Below, piece by piece: positions 25,964 to 33,853 of a stretch of DNA of 64,000 nucleotides. Numbering within the stretch: position 1 is the stretch's first letter; every line of letters starts with the position of its first letter. The position numbers and the translations under genes were made by a program. This DNA is from Candidatus Sulfotelmatobacter sp. Its GTDB lineage: Bacteria > Acidobacteriota > Terriglobia > Terriglobales > Acidobacteriaceae. The notes beneath the pieces are model-generated. The model was not told the origin of the DNA. It did no database searches and saw only the letters and a program-made list of their open reading frames with translations. The stretch spans positions 124,001 to 188,000 of the forward strand of contig JASHNU010000073.1 in assembly GCA_030041475.1 (NCBI GenBank), given 5' to 3'.

Positions 25964-26918
25964 AATTTCCTTTCGTCGGGGAGTCCTTCTCTTCCTCGCG
26001 CAGGCGGTCGGCCAGCGTGGCCAGCGTCTGCAAGGCATTCACCACGTCAAACGTGTTCGGATTCGCGCCCACTCCAAGGCCGGGCGGCGGGGCTGGCGCC
26101 GAGTGGTTGTCGTTCAACTCGAAATCGCGTGCCACCGTGTCAACCACGGCCGGTCCAATGATTTTTTGCTGGTCCACAAATCCGCTCACCAGGCAGTGCT
26201 CGCACAAAAGATTGATGACACGGGGAATGCCTGCGGCATAGTGATGAATCGCCAGCACGGTGTCGGGATCGAAAATCGGCTGCCCATTCGAGCCCGCGAT
26301 GCGCAACCTCTGCTGCACGTAGGCCTTGGTTTCTTCGAGCGTCAGCGCGTGGGTTTTCGCCCGCAGCGTCAGGCGTTGCCGCAACTGGCGCAACTGCGGC
26401 TGTTTCAGCTTGTGCTCGAGCTCCGGCTGGCCGACCAAGACGATCTGCAGCAGCTTCTCAGTAAAGGTTTCGAGATTTGTCAGCATGCGGATTTCTTCCA
26501 GCACTTCGTCGGAGAGGTTCTGGGCTTCATCCACGATCAGCACCGCCGTTTCCCCCGCGCGATAGCGGTCGAGCAGCCAGTTGTAGAGCCGTAGTAGGAC
26601 CTGGCTCTTGGCCTTCGAGTCTCCGGGAATGCCGAAGTCCGCCATCATGTAGTCGAGAAACTGGGGCACGTTCAGGCGCGAGTTGAAAATGAACGCCGTT
26701 GCTACCTGCTGCAGCCGCAGCCACTCCAGCAGCTTGTTGATGAGCGTCGTCTTGCCCGTTCCCACTTCACCCGTCAGCAACACGAAACCCTTGCGGCTTT
26801 GGATGCCGTAGGTCAGGCAGGCCAGCGCCTCTTCCGTGTGCCGGGTCAGGAAAAGATAGCGCGGGTCCGGATTCACGTTGAACGGATTCGCTCGCAGTCC
26901 GTAGAACTCTTTGTACAT
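25947..26918 (-). CDS. Exosortase-system-associated AAA ATPase (ExeA-like)
   Basis: 323 residues. The N-terminal MYKEFYGLRANPFNVNPDPR and the Walker A GEVGTGKT (50-57) are characteristic of the ATPase that accompanies exosortase-linked EPS genes; the Walker B is VLIVDEAQN. The fold is ExeA/GspA-like AAA+. The C-terminal region is a short disordered tail. Its exact role is not established in the family, though it is regularly found with the tyrosine kinase and chain-length genes. It follows the chain-length determinant by 20 bases, and its end overlaps the kinase start. Confidence 0.9.
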   Translation of the reverse strand: MYKEFYGLRANPFNVNPDPRYLFLTRHTEEALACLTYGIQSRKGFVLLTGEVGTGKTTLINKLLEWLRLQQVATAFIFNSRLNVPQFLDYMMADFGIPGDSKAKSQVLLRLYNWLLDRYRAGETAVLIVDEAQNLSDEVLEEIRMLTNLETFTEKLLQIVLVGQPELEHKLKQPQLRQLRQRLTLRAKTHALTLEETKAYVQQRLRIAGSNGQPIFDPDTVLAIHHYAAGIPRVINLLCEHCLVSGFVDQQKIIGPAVVDTVARDFELNDNHSAPAPPPGLGVGANPNTFDVVNALQTLATLADRLREEEKDSPTKGNYEPNS

Positions 26919-26938
26919 GTCAGTCCCTGGAGCCGGCC

Positions 26939-28495
26939 TTACACTCCCACTGTCTCCTTGTGCTCATCTGGAGCTTTGTGGCTGCGCCTCCAGAACGCAT
27001 AGCGGCCATTCTTGCTTTCTTCTTCCACCACGCCCACCCACGGAACCGCTGCTAGCATGGGCAAGTCCAGCGCCGCCTCGGCGTCGGCCTCATTGCGAAT
27101 GGCCTTGTCGCGCAACTCCAGCCACAGCGTCAGAGCAAACCCGAGGCCCAGACCTGTTCCCAGCCCTCCCAGGGCAAACAGCCAGCGCACGGGGAAACTC
27201 GGCGCATCCGGCACATTCGCCGGATTCAGCACAAACATGCGCTCTCCCTGCGACTGATTGTTCATCTTGACCGTCATATCCGCTTCGCTCTTCTTGGCCA
27301 GCAGATCGGCATAGGTTTTCTGCTTGTTGTCGTAATCGCGCGCCAGCGCCTTGTACTGCTCTTCGATCGCCGGACTGAGCGAAACCTTGCTCTGGTACGA
27401 GTTGATTTCCAGCTGCAGTCTCTTCTGGTCGCGCGTGGCCGCTGCGATCAGGTCTTCATACTGGTGCACTTGCAGGCGCAACTGCCGTATCTCCGGAGGT
27501 TCAGTACCCGATGCCTTCTCGCTCGCCGCATCGCTCGGATCCGAAAGTGCTTTGTTCACTTCCGCCAGCTTCTTCTTCACTTCTGCAATGTCGGATTTCG
27601 TCTTGATCACATCGGGATGGTCGTCGGTGTATTTCGCTTGCAGATCCAGAAGCTGCGCCTGCAGCTCCGACAGCTGCTTCTCGAGAGTTTGCGGATTGGT
27701 GGACGACTGTGACGATTTCCACGCGGCCAGCTGCTGCGCCAGCACCGATTCGGTGTAGGCCTTGTCCTGCTGAGCGCGGTTCAGCGTCTGCGTATTGGCA
27801 TCGAGCTGCGAGTTCAGCCCGGTCAGAATCTTCAGGTTGCTTTCCTCGTCTCCAGGAAGCTGGCCCACGTACTGTTTCTTGAAGGCCGCCAGACGTGCGT
27901 CCATGTCGTCCAGATTTTGCTTGGCGTCTTCCAGTCCCTTGCTCAGCACGTCCCTGGTGCCAGTGGCGGCGGCGGCAATCTCTTTGAGGTTTTCATCCAA
28001 CATCAGCGAAGCCAGTTCCGCGCACACTTTCTGCGCGTCGCCGGCATTGGCAGCCGTGTAGCTGATGTTGAACGCCGGCACGGCCTGGCTTTGGCGGACT
28101 CCCGGTCTTGTCTTGGACTGGGGCAGATCCATCTCAATTTCCTCGACGGTCATGTTGGCGCGAATGTCATCGATGACGTCGTCTACGCTCATCCCGCCCC
28201 TGGCCAGTTGCAGTCGCTCGATCACCGGTTCCAGATCGGCCTGGCTTAGCACACGCTGCTGCAGCGTGGCCACGCGCGCCGCCAGATCCTCGGACACGAC
28301 CGGCTTCACCATGCTCTCCGGCACTTTCTGGCTCTCGACCAGGATCATCGACTGCGACGTGTACTTGGCGTGGAAGGCGTAGGAAACCAGGAATCCGGCC
28401 AGCGGCGCCACCAGCGCCGGGACCAGAATCACTTTGGCCCGCCGGCGCAACATGGCCAGATAATCGTCCATGGTCAATTCGCGATTCTCAATCAT
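26939..28495 (-). CDS. Chain-length determinant (Wzz/PCP family), exosortase-locus type
   Basis: 518 residues. The ATG at 28495 gives MIENRELTMDDYLAMLRRRAKV, followed by a first membrane helix (about residues 20-40). A long periplasmic part contains coiled-coil segments (about residues 185-300 and 340-410). A second helix lies near residues 440-460, and the cytoplasmic tail is short, with no kinase domain. This is the layout of polysaccharide co-polymerases, which set polymer length and work with the separately encoded tyrosine kinase. The neighbours support that role: outer-membrane and export genes precede it and the ATPase follows directly. Confidence 0.9.
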   Translation of the reverse strand: MIENRELTMDDYLAMLRRRAKVILVPALVAPLAGFLVSYAFHAKYTSQSMILVESQKVPESMVKPVVSEDLAARVATLQQRVLSQADLEPVIERLQLARGGMSVDDVIDDIRANMTVEEIEMDLPQSKTRPGVRQSQAVPAFNISYTAANAGDAQKVCAELASLMLDENLKEIAAAATGTRDVLSKGLEDAKQNLDDMDARLAAFKKQYVGQLPGDEESNLKILTGLNSQLDANTQTLNRAQQDKAYTESVLAQQLAAWKSSQSSTNPQTLEKQLSELQAQLLDLQAKYTDDHPDVIKTKSDIAEVKKKLAEVNKALSDPSDAASEKASGTEPPEIRQLRLQVHQYEDLIAAATRDQKRLQLEINSYQSKVSLSPAIEEQYKALARDYDNKQKTYADLLAKKSEADMTVKMNNQSQGERMFVLNPANVPDAPSFPVRWLFALGGLGTGLGLGFALTLWLELRDKAIRNEADAEAALDLPMLAAVPWVGVVEEESKNGRYAFWRRSHKAPDEHKETVGV

Positions 28496-28568
28496 TGCTC
28501 GTATCCTCTCCTGCCTGGCCCGTTTTTCGCACGTTCTATGCGAGTGAAACTTCTCTCGTCAAATTGCC

Positions 28569-30083
28569 TCAATCAATCCGGATCGGCCGTGGTGTCCAAT
28601 CCAGTCCGACCGTGATGACATTGCGGTTTCCAATCCGGTTGCACTGCGTCGTTATGCCGCAATACGACGAGTTAAAATACAGTTCGTTGAACTGATAGCT
28701 GGCAAAGGCATGCCAGTTGTGCCCGAACGGGCGATGCACGCCGCCGCCGACAAATCCATATTGGTACGAGTTCGCCAGGACGCCGGGACAAAGCGGCAAG
28801 CCATCGGGATTCAGCGCCCCCAAGGGGACGCACGTCGTCTGCAGGTCAAGCGGCAGCGGCTGCAAGCGCGTGTTGCGCGAATACCCGATATCAGCAAATA
28901 CCGACCAGAGTCGTGTCAATGGGCGATCGGCGTGAACACTGGCCATGTCGGTTTGCGCACCGGCAAACAGGCCAGATCCGCCCGTCAGGTAGCGCTGGTA
29001 CCACGCATCGACACGCGTCTTGGGGAAGGCGTAGCGCAGACGGAACTGGCCGGCGCCGCCAATTCTGAAATCCGGAATGCCCTCGAGCTCAAGGTGCGTG
29101 AATTGCGGTCCGGCCGCGATCAGCAGATCCATCCGTCCGGTGATGCGGTGTCCGTACATCAACTGGATGATGTGAGAATGAAACGCCGTGCCAAAGATCG
29201 AGAAATCGAATCCCTGATAGCCATAAACCGCCGCGACCTGCGTGTGCGGCGTGAGTATCCGGTCATAGCCCACCTGCCCGGAAACCTGCGAGCTGCCGAT
29301 GAAGTTCGCACCGTCAGCTTGGCTGCCATAGAAATGCGTAAACGCATAACCACCAGCCGCCGTGATCTGCGACTTGGGCGTCAGGTTCTCGGAAATGTCG
29401 GCCAGGCTCACGTTCATGATGCGAGGCGTCAGACCAAAAGTTCCCAGTCCTGAGCCTCCCCAGAAACTGCCGAAGGCGCTCTCACCCAGCGACTGAATTC
29501 CCTGCGAACCCTGTGAGCCGTAGGCTCCGCCGAAATTGCCTTCCGGCAGGTAGCTAAAGCTGTCGCGGATGGCGAACTGCCCCCGCTTCCAGGTGACTTT
29601 CTGTTGCAGGTCCATCTGCTGCAGCGCTTTCCAGCCGATGCCCAGCTGGTCGTAGTACCCTGCGCCGCCGAAGTAATCGACCGCCAGGTCGTAGTTGCTC
29701 CACAACCGCTGCAAGGTCACGCTGCCGATTGCCCGCGTCACCGAGACGAACGATTGCGAGATCGTTCCGTTGCCCACGTTCGAGTCCGCGCTCTCACTGA
29801 ATGTCGCCCCCGGCTGGATGTAGCTCAGCGGGGCGGCATGCGGCTCGAGCGACGGCAGGTCCAGCCCGGAAAGCGGCGGATTCTCGCTGATCGGCGCCGG
29901 CACATTCACGTCGCCGTAAGCCGGGATGGGCTGCGGCTGCTGCGGCAATGGCTCCTGCTGTTGCGTCGCGTCGCCCGCCGTAGCCGACTGGGAGTTGTCC
30001 TGTGCCAGCGCGGCAGGGGCCCACGCTGCGGCGAGCACGAAAGCCAGCATCCCGAGAGCCCAGATCTTGTGCATTTTTCTCAT
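28569..30083 (-). CDS. Putative outer-membrane beta-barrel protein
   Basis: 504 residues. A signal peptide is clear (basic start, hydrophobic core, AALAQ at about residue 27). A Gln/Pro-rich linker follows. The rest has many alternating hydrophobic strands with aromatic girdle-like ends (for example QVGYDRILTPHTQVAAVYGYQ and YRHRITGRMDLLIAAGPQF) consistent with a beta-barrel. It ends with a strand terminating VGLDWTPRPIRID, without the usual final Phe. It resembles the uncharacterised PEP-CTERM-locus outer-membrane proteins in position, between the Wza-like and chain-length genes. A role in polymer passage across the outer membrane is possible but unproven. Confidence 0.72.
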   Translation of the reverse strand: MRKMHKIWALGMLAFVLAAAWAPAALAQDNSQSATAGDATQQQEPLPQQPQPIPAYGDVNVPAPISENPPLSGLDLPSLEPHAAPLSYIQPGATFSESADSNVGNGTISQSFVSVTRAIGSVTLQRLWSNYDLAVDYFGGAGYYDQLGIGWKALQQMDLQQKVTWKRGQFAIRDSFSYLPEGNFGGAYGSQGSQGIQSLGESAFGSFWGGSGLGTFGLTPRIMNVSLADISENLTPKSQITAAGGYAFTHFYGSQADGANFIGSSQVSGQVGYDRILTPHTQVAAVYGYQGFDFSIFGTAFHSHIIQLMYGHRITGRMDLLIAAGPQFTHLELEGIPDFRIGGAGQFRLRYAFPKTRVDAWYQRYLTGGSGLFAGAQTDMASVHADRPLTRLWSVFADIGYSRNTRLQPLPLDLQTTCVPLGALNPDGLPLCPGVLANSYQYGFVGGGVHRPFGHNWHAFASYQFNELYFNSSYCGITTQCNRIGNRNVITVGLDWTPRPIRID

Positions 30084-30091
30084 GGCGCTCC

Positions 30092-30769
30092 TTACGGAAC
30101 CACCACCGTGTCGCCCGGTTTCAGGGCAATGTTCTGTTCCGGACGATTGCCTTTTACGACTTCCTTGTAGTTGAAAGGCAGCTTCTCCTGCTTGCCGTTC
30201 TCAGTCCGCAGCAGGTAAATCGCCTTGGGATTAGCAAACTGTGTGAAGCCCGCCTGGGCAAGCGCTTGCAGCACCGTCATGTGCGGCAACAGCGCCATCG
30301 GCCCGGTGTGCTGAACTTCTCCCGTCACAAAAATGCGCCGGCTGTTCATCGCCGTGACCACGACGGTGACGCGCGGATCGGCAATGTACTTCTTCAGCTT
30401 CTCGGTAATCGAATCCTTCAGCTGCAAGGGCGTCAGTCCGGCCGCTTGGACGTCGTTCAGCAAGGGCAGCGAAATCTTGCCGTCGGGGCGCACGGGCAGC
30501 GTCTCTTTCAGATCGGGCTCGTGCCAAACCGAGATCTGCAGCACGTCATCGGAGCCGATGACGTAGTCGGTCGTCGTATCCGGAGTGGCAGCCGGAGTCG
30601 CCGCAGCCGCGGCCTCCGGCTTGGCCTTGGCCTCGTCGCTCCTAGCATCGCTCGTCTGGGCCAACAGGGCGGCGGTAACCGTTGCCACCCACAACATCAG
30701 CAGAATTCTGATCGTCTTCTTCACTGGTCGTTTCTTCCAGCTTTTCCTCTTCAAGATCGCCTTCTTCAT
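30092..30769 (-). CDS. Polysaccharide export protein (Wza-like), SLBB domain
   Basis: 225 residues. After an N-terminal basic region and hydrophobic segment, the Poly_export domain begins at YVIGSDDVLQISVWHEPDL (about residue 74). It continues with VRPDGKISLPLLNDVQAAGLTP, and an SLBB-type domain follows (RRIFVTGEVQHTGPM). This is the periplasmic part of a Wza-type channel. I see no lipobox Cys at the N-terminus, so it may not be a lipoprotein. The gene overlaps the preceding AAA+ regulator by four bases (ATGA) and precedes the barrel gene by eight bases. It belongs to the exosortase-type EPS export set. Confidence 0.88.
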   Translation of the reverse strand: MKKAILKRKSWKKRPVKKTIRILLMLWVATVTAALLAQTSDARSDEAKAKPEAAAAATPAATPDTTTDYVIGSDDVLQISVWHEPDLKETLPVRPDGKISLPLLNDVQAAGLTPLQLKDSITEKLKKYIADPRVTVVVTAMNSRRIFVTGEVQHTGPMALLPHMTVLQALAQAGFTQFANPKAIYLLRTENGKQEKLPFNYKEVVKGNRPEQNIALKPGDTVVVP

Positions 30770-31758
30770 ACCTTCTCCGCAGAACCCTGGGGAGTTCCAT
30801 ATCCTTCGTATCCGATTTGCTTCAACTTGTAGAGCAGTGCCTTGTAACTAATCTGCAGCTCCTCGGCCGCACGGCGGCGGTTCCAGCGCGTGCGCGTCAG
30901 CGCCTTGAGGATCAGTTCCTTCTCCGCCTCGCGCGAAGCGGCCCGCGCCGCTTCCTTCAAGGATGTTCGTCCGCCGTTGGCGCCTACGTCACGCTTGTGC
31001 AGGAGCGCCCGCAAACCGCCCATGGCCACATTCTCATCGCCCAGCGCAACCAGCACCTTGGCGGCATCCTCAAGCTCACGCACATTGCCCGGCCAGGAGT
31101 AGTCCTGAAACAGGTGCTGCGTGTCGGCGCTGAGTGACGGCACCGAGCGGTGAAAATCCCGCGCATACTTGCGTAGAAAATGCTCCAGCAGCAGGGGAAT
31201 GTCTTCCTTCCGCTGTCGCAGCGGCGGCAGGCGCAGACATACGCCGCTGATGCGGTAATACAAGTCCTCGCGCAGGCGGCCGGCCTTCACCTCAACTTCC
31301 AGATCGCGCGCGCTGCCGCAGATCATACGCGCACGCGCCGCAGTACCCGCGCCATTCTCTTCTGCTTTGGGCAGGGCTTTCATCAGCCCGGCCTGGCAGT
31401 CGGCGTTCAGGTCCGCCAATTCCTCCAGGTAAACCGTGCCCCGGCTCGCAGGATCGTTTCCGTTGGCCTCAAGTCCAGCCAGATCCTCCGGCCTCAGCGT
31501 GGCACACAGCAACGGCTGAAAGGGACATGCCCGACGCCGGGACAGATCGTGAATCCGTTGCGCCGCCGCCATCTTGCCCGCCCCCGGCTCCGCCAATAGC
31601 AGCACCGGTACGTCGCTCTGCGCCAGCTCGCGCATGACCGCTTCCACCGGATGCATGCTGGCGCTTGCCGCTTCGATGAATTTCAACCGCGCCTCTGCTG
31701 CCATAGCTATGCCGTCGCCCTCTCGCTCGTTGAAGCCTGACTCAAACCCGCGCAACAT
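30766..31758 (-). CDS. AAA+ Fis-type regulator lacking the sigma-54 GAFTGA loop
   Basis: 330 residues from the ATG at 31758; an internal ATG at 31704 is an alternative. It is built like a bacterial enhancer-binding protein without a receiver domain. The AAA+ domain has a modified Walker A (AEPGAGKM, 56-63), a Walker B of VYLEEL instead of LFLDEI (109-114), and RQRKEDIPLLLEHFL, LREDLYYRISG and WPGNVRELED. The C-terminus is a Fis-like helix-turn-helix (WNRRRAAEELQISYKALLYKLKQIG). The GAFTGA loop that contacts sigma-54 is missing: the stretch where it should be is shortened and reads NDPASRG. It may therefore act as a non-sigma-54 repressor or as a partner of the nearby intact activators. A candidate sigma-54 promoter lies upstream. 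Confidence 0.85.
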   Translation of the reverse strand: MLRGFESGFNEREGDGIAMAAEARLKFIEAASASMHPVEAVMRELAQSDVPVLLLAEPGAGKMAAAQRIHDLSRRRACPFQPLLCATLRPEDLAGLEANGNDPASRGTVYLEELADLNADCQAGLMKALPKAEENGAGTAARARMICGSARDLEVEVKAGRLREDLYYRISGVCLRLPPLRQRKEDIPLLLEHFLRKYARDFHRSVPSLSADTQHLFQDYSWPGNVRELEDAAKVLVALGDENVAMGGLRALLHKRDVGANGGRTSLKEAARAASREAEKELILKALTRTRWNRRRAAEELQISYKALLYKLKQIGYEGYGTPQGSAEKV

Positions 31759-31845
31759 CCCCTTGGGGCCAGACTGGGAAAAGACTTACCCATTTTTCCT
31801 CGTAATTCTAGTGCAGGGTTACGGAGTTATTTGAGTCTCTCAATG

Positions 31846-31861
31846 AGCACGAGCCATGCCA
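31846..31861 (-). promoter_or_regulatory. Candidate sigma-54 promoter for the EPS run
   Basis: Read on the minus strand, TGGCATG-GCTC-GTGCT fits the -24/-12 pattern (GG, ten bases, GC), with two departures from the consensus TGGCACG-N4-TTGC. The predicted start lies near 31834, about 75 bases before the regulator gene at 31758. Confidence 0.45.
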
Positions 31862-31985
31862 CAATCTGCCATGTATCGGCAAGTCTGGCGTCCATTTTAC
31901 TCCTTATTTTCAACAATTTAGATAGAAAATGAAAACCCTGTGAGGGACTACCTTGGGGTGTGCACCATACTATCGTCAAATGTGG

Positions 31986-31997
31986 GAAAACGTTTTC
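31986..31997. promoter_or_regulatory. Perfect 12-base palindrome, operator-like
   Basis: GAAAACGTTTTC is its own reverse complement and is embedded in the 423-base gap between the divergent regulator and exosortase genes (31759-32181). The central CG with A/T-rich arms looks like a LacI-family-type operator. No LacI-type gene is present in the window. The rest of that gap shows only the sigma-54 candidate on the other strand. Confidence 0.4.
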
Positions 31998-32181
31998 ACT
32001 CCCCAACGTACCTAAGAGCTTCTGCCCCGGCATCTTCCGAATTACCCCCCACCGCTGCCTACATTGGGCGGTGAAGCGTTGCACACCCCTTCTCTCTCAG
32101 CTTATTCTCAAATTTCCCCCGAGATCGTTGCCTGAACTTGTGAGTCTGGGCTGGTGGACCTGATCCTGTGAGCCTGATCTT

Positions 32182-33087
32182 TTGAGTAACGTGGCACAAA
32201 CCCTTCCGCATACACGCCCCAGCGAACATCTTCGCTCGGCAATGCCGCTCTGGCAGGTCGCGATCCTCTCGGTGCTGTTGTTGTGGCTTTACGGGCCCAC
32301 TCTGGCTCGTCTCGTCCTGCAATGGTGGCGTGACCCGAACTTCTCCCACGGATTCTTTGTGCCGCTCTTCTCGGCGTTCGTTGTGTGGCAGGAGCGCAGC
32401 CGCCTCTTGCGGATGCCCCCGCGGCCCTCATGGCCCGGCCTGCTGATTCTGGCCTGTGCGCTGGCTACGCTCATCGTAGGCCAGATGGGCGCAGAGCTTT
32501 TTCTCTCCCGCTCCTCGCTCATTCTGGCCTTGGCTGGGCTGACTATTCTCTTCCTCGGATGGAATTTCATCCGTGCCCTTTTCTTTCCCTGGGCGTTTCT
32601 GGTGCTGATGGTTCCTATTCCCAGCGTCATCTTCAACCAGATCACGTTCCCTTTGCAGTTGCAGGCATCCAGGGTCGCCGCCTTTGTGCTCCCTCTTTTT
32701 GGCGTGCCGATTCTGCGCGAAGGCAACGTGATCAACCTGCCCTCCATGGCCCTGGAAGTGGCCGAAGCTTGCAGCGGCATTCGTTCTCTCATGTCGCTGG
32801 TAACGCTCGCCATCATCTACGGCTATTTACTGGAAAAGCGGCTCTGGGTGCGCTGGGTGCTGGCGTTGGCCTCGGTGCCGATCGCCATCGCCGCCAACAG
32901 TGTCCGCATCATCGGCACAGGATTGCTGGTGCAGTATTGGGACGCCGACAAGGCCGAAGGGTATTTCCACGCCTCCTGGGGATGGATCATCTTCGTCGTT
33001 TCCCTGCTGTTGCTCTACGCCGTGCATGGCCTGATCCGCATGATTTGGGCGGATAAAGGCTGGCCAGAGCGAAAGGCAGGTGCATGA
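32182..33087 (+). CDS. xrt: Exosortase (EpsH/Xrt family)
   Basis: 301 residues as given from a TTG at 32182; a GTG at 32191 or ATG at 32242 are alternatives and none has a good ribosome-binding site. About eight hydrophobic helices. The catalytic triad candidates of exosortases are visible: Cys197 in EACSGIRS, Arg242 in NSVRI and His263 in YFHASWGW. The family cleaves C-terminal sorting signals of exported proteins in the inner membrane and is co-located with EPS genes. This copy has no fused EpsI domain; EpsI is a separate gene overlapping by four bases. It is divergent from the minus-strand EPS run. Confidence 0.92.
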   Translation: MSNVAQTLPHTRPSEHLRSAMPLWQVAILSVLLLWLYGPTLARLVLQWWRDPNFSHGFFVPLFSAFVVWQERSRLLRMPPRPSWPGLLILACALATLIVGQMGAELFLSRSSLILALAGLTILFLGWNFIRALFFPWAFLVLMVPIPSVIFNQITFPLQLQASRVAAFVLPLFGVPILREGNVINLPSMALEVAEACSGIRSLMSLVTLAIIYGYLLEKRLWVRWVLALASVPIAIAANSVRIIGTGLLVQYWDADKAEGYFHASWGWIIFVVSLLLLYAVHGLIRMIWADKGWPERKAGA

Positions 33088-33737
33088 TGAAGGGCTCCAC
33101 TCCACGTTTCATCGCCGCTGCCCTGCTGGTTGCGGCCGCGGCTCTGTTGCTGCAGGCGCGCACGCAGACTGAGTTTTTCCCACCTCGCCAGCCGCTGCGG
33201 GAATTTCCCACGCAACTGGGAAGCTGGAAAGGCACGGACGTTGCCCTCGATCAAGACGTACTCGACAAGCTCGGCCCCGGCGATTTTCTGCTGCGCCTGT
33301 ATCAGAATCAACAGAACCGGCAGCTCTATTTTGATCTCTTCATCGCCTATTTCCGCAGCCAGCGCACCGGAGATACCATTCACTCCCCGAACGACTGCCT
33401 TCCAGGCGCGGGGTGGATTCCGATCGAGCGCAAGCAGGTAACGATCGCCGTGCCCGGCCACACTCCGTTTCCGGCCAACCGCTTCATCATTGCCAAGGGC
33501 GAAGCCCGCCAACTCGTTCTCTACTGGTATTGGGCGCACGATCGCGGCGTGGCCAGCGACTATTGGGCGAAGTATTACCTGGTCGCCGATGCCATCCGCA
33601 TGAACCGCAGCGACGGCTCGCTGGTGCGGCTGAAAACGCCGATCTATCCCGGAGAAACTGCCGACGCGGCCGAGCAGCGCCTGCTTCCCTTGGCGAACGA
33701 CATCGTGCCCCGGCTGGTGAGCTACATCCCAAAGTGA
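33084..33737 (+). CDS. epsI: EpsI family protein (exosortase partner)
   Basis: 217 residues. The N-terminus has a hydrophobic segment (about residues 8-22) that may be a membrane anchor or signal. The EpsI domain follows, recognised by HSPNDCLPGAGWIPI (about residues 95-110), RFIIAKGEARQLVLYWYWAHDRGV and AKYYLVADAIRMNRSDGSLVRL. EpsI proteins commonly pair with exosortases or are fused to them, and their biochemical role is uncertain. The ATG overlaps the exosortase stop (ATGA), so the two are translationally coupled. A 116-base gap separates it from the TPR gene. Confidence 0.9.
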   Translation: MMKGSTPRFIAAALLVAAAALLLQARTQTEFFPPRQPLREFPTQLGSWKGTDVALDQDVLDKLGPGDFLLRLYQNQQNRQLYFDLFIAYFRSQRTGDTIHSPNDCLPGAGWIPIERKQVTIAVPGHTPFPANRFIIAKGEARQLVLYWYWAHDRGVASDYWAKYYLVADAIRMNRSDGSLVRLKTPIYPGETADAAEQRLLPLANDIVPRLVSYIPK

Positions 33738-33853
33738 GAATAGCATCGATTCATGACCCGGTAACCGCTGTGGCCGGCATGCAGTATCATGAAACATTCT
33801 GCAGATGCGGTGTTTTGCGCCTCCGCCCCTGCTCTGCAGAGGGAGACCCCATA

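Noticed and set aside
32189-32210. Sigma-54 promoter at the exosortase start (TGGCAC)
   Set aside because: The -24 half is good, but the -12 position reads TC instead of GC.
33413-33853. N-terminal extension of the TPR lipoprotein frame
   Set aside because: It overlaps the EpsI gene, and the ATG at 33854 gives a ribosome-binding site and a clear lipobox.
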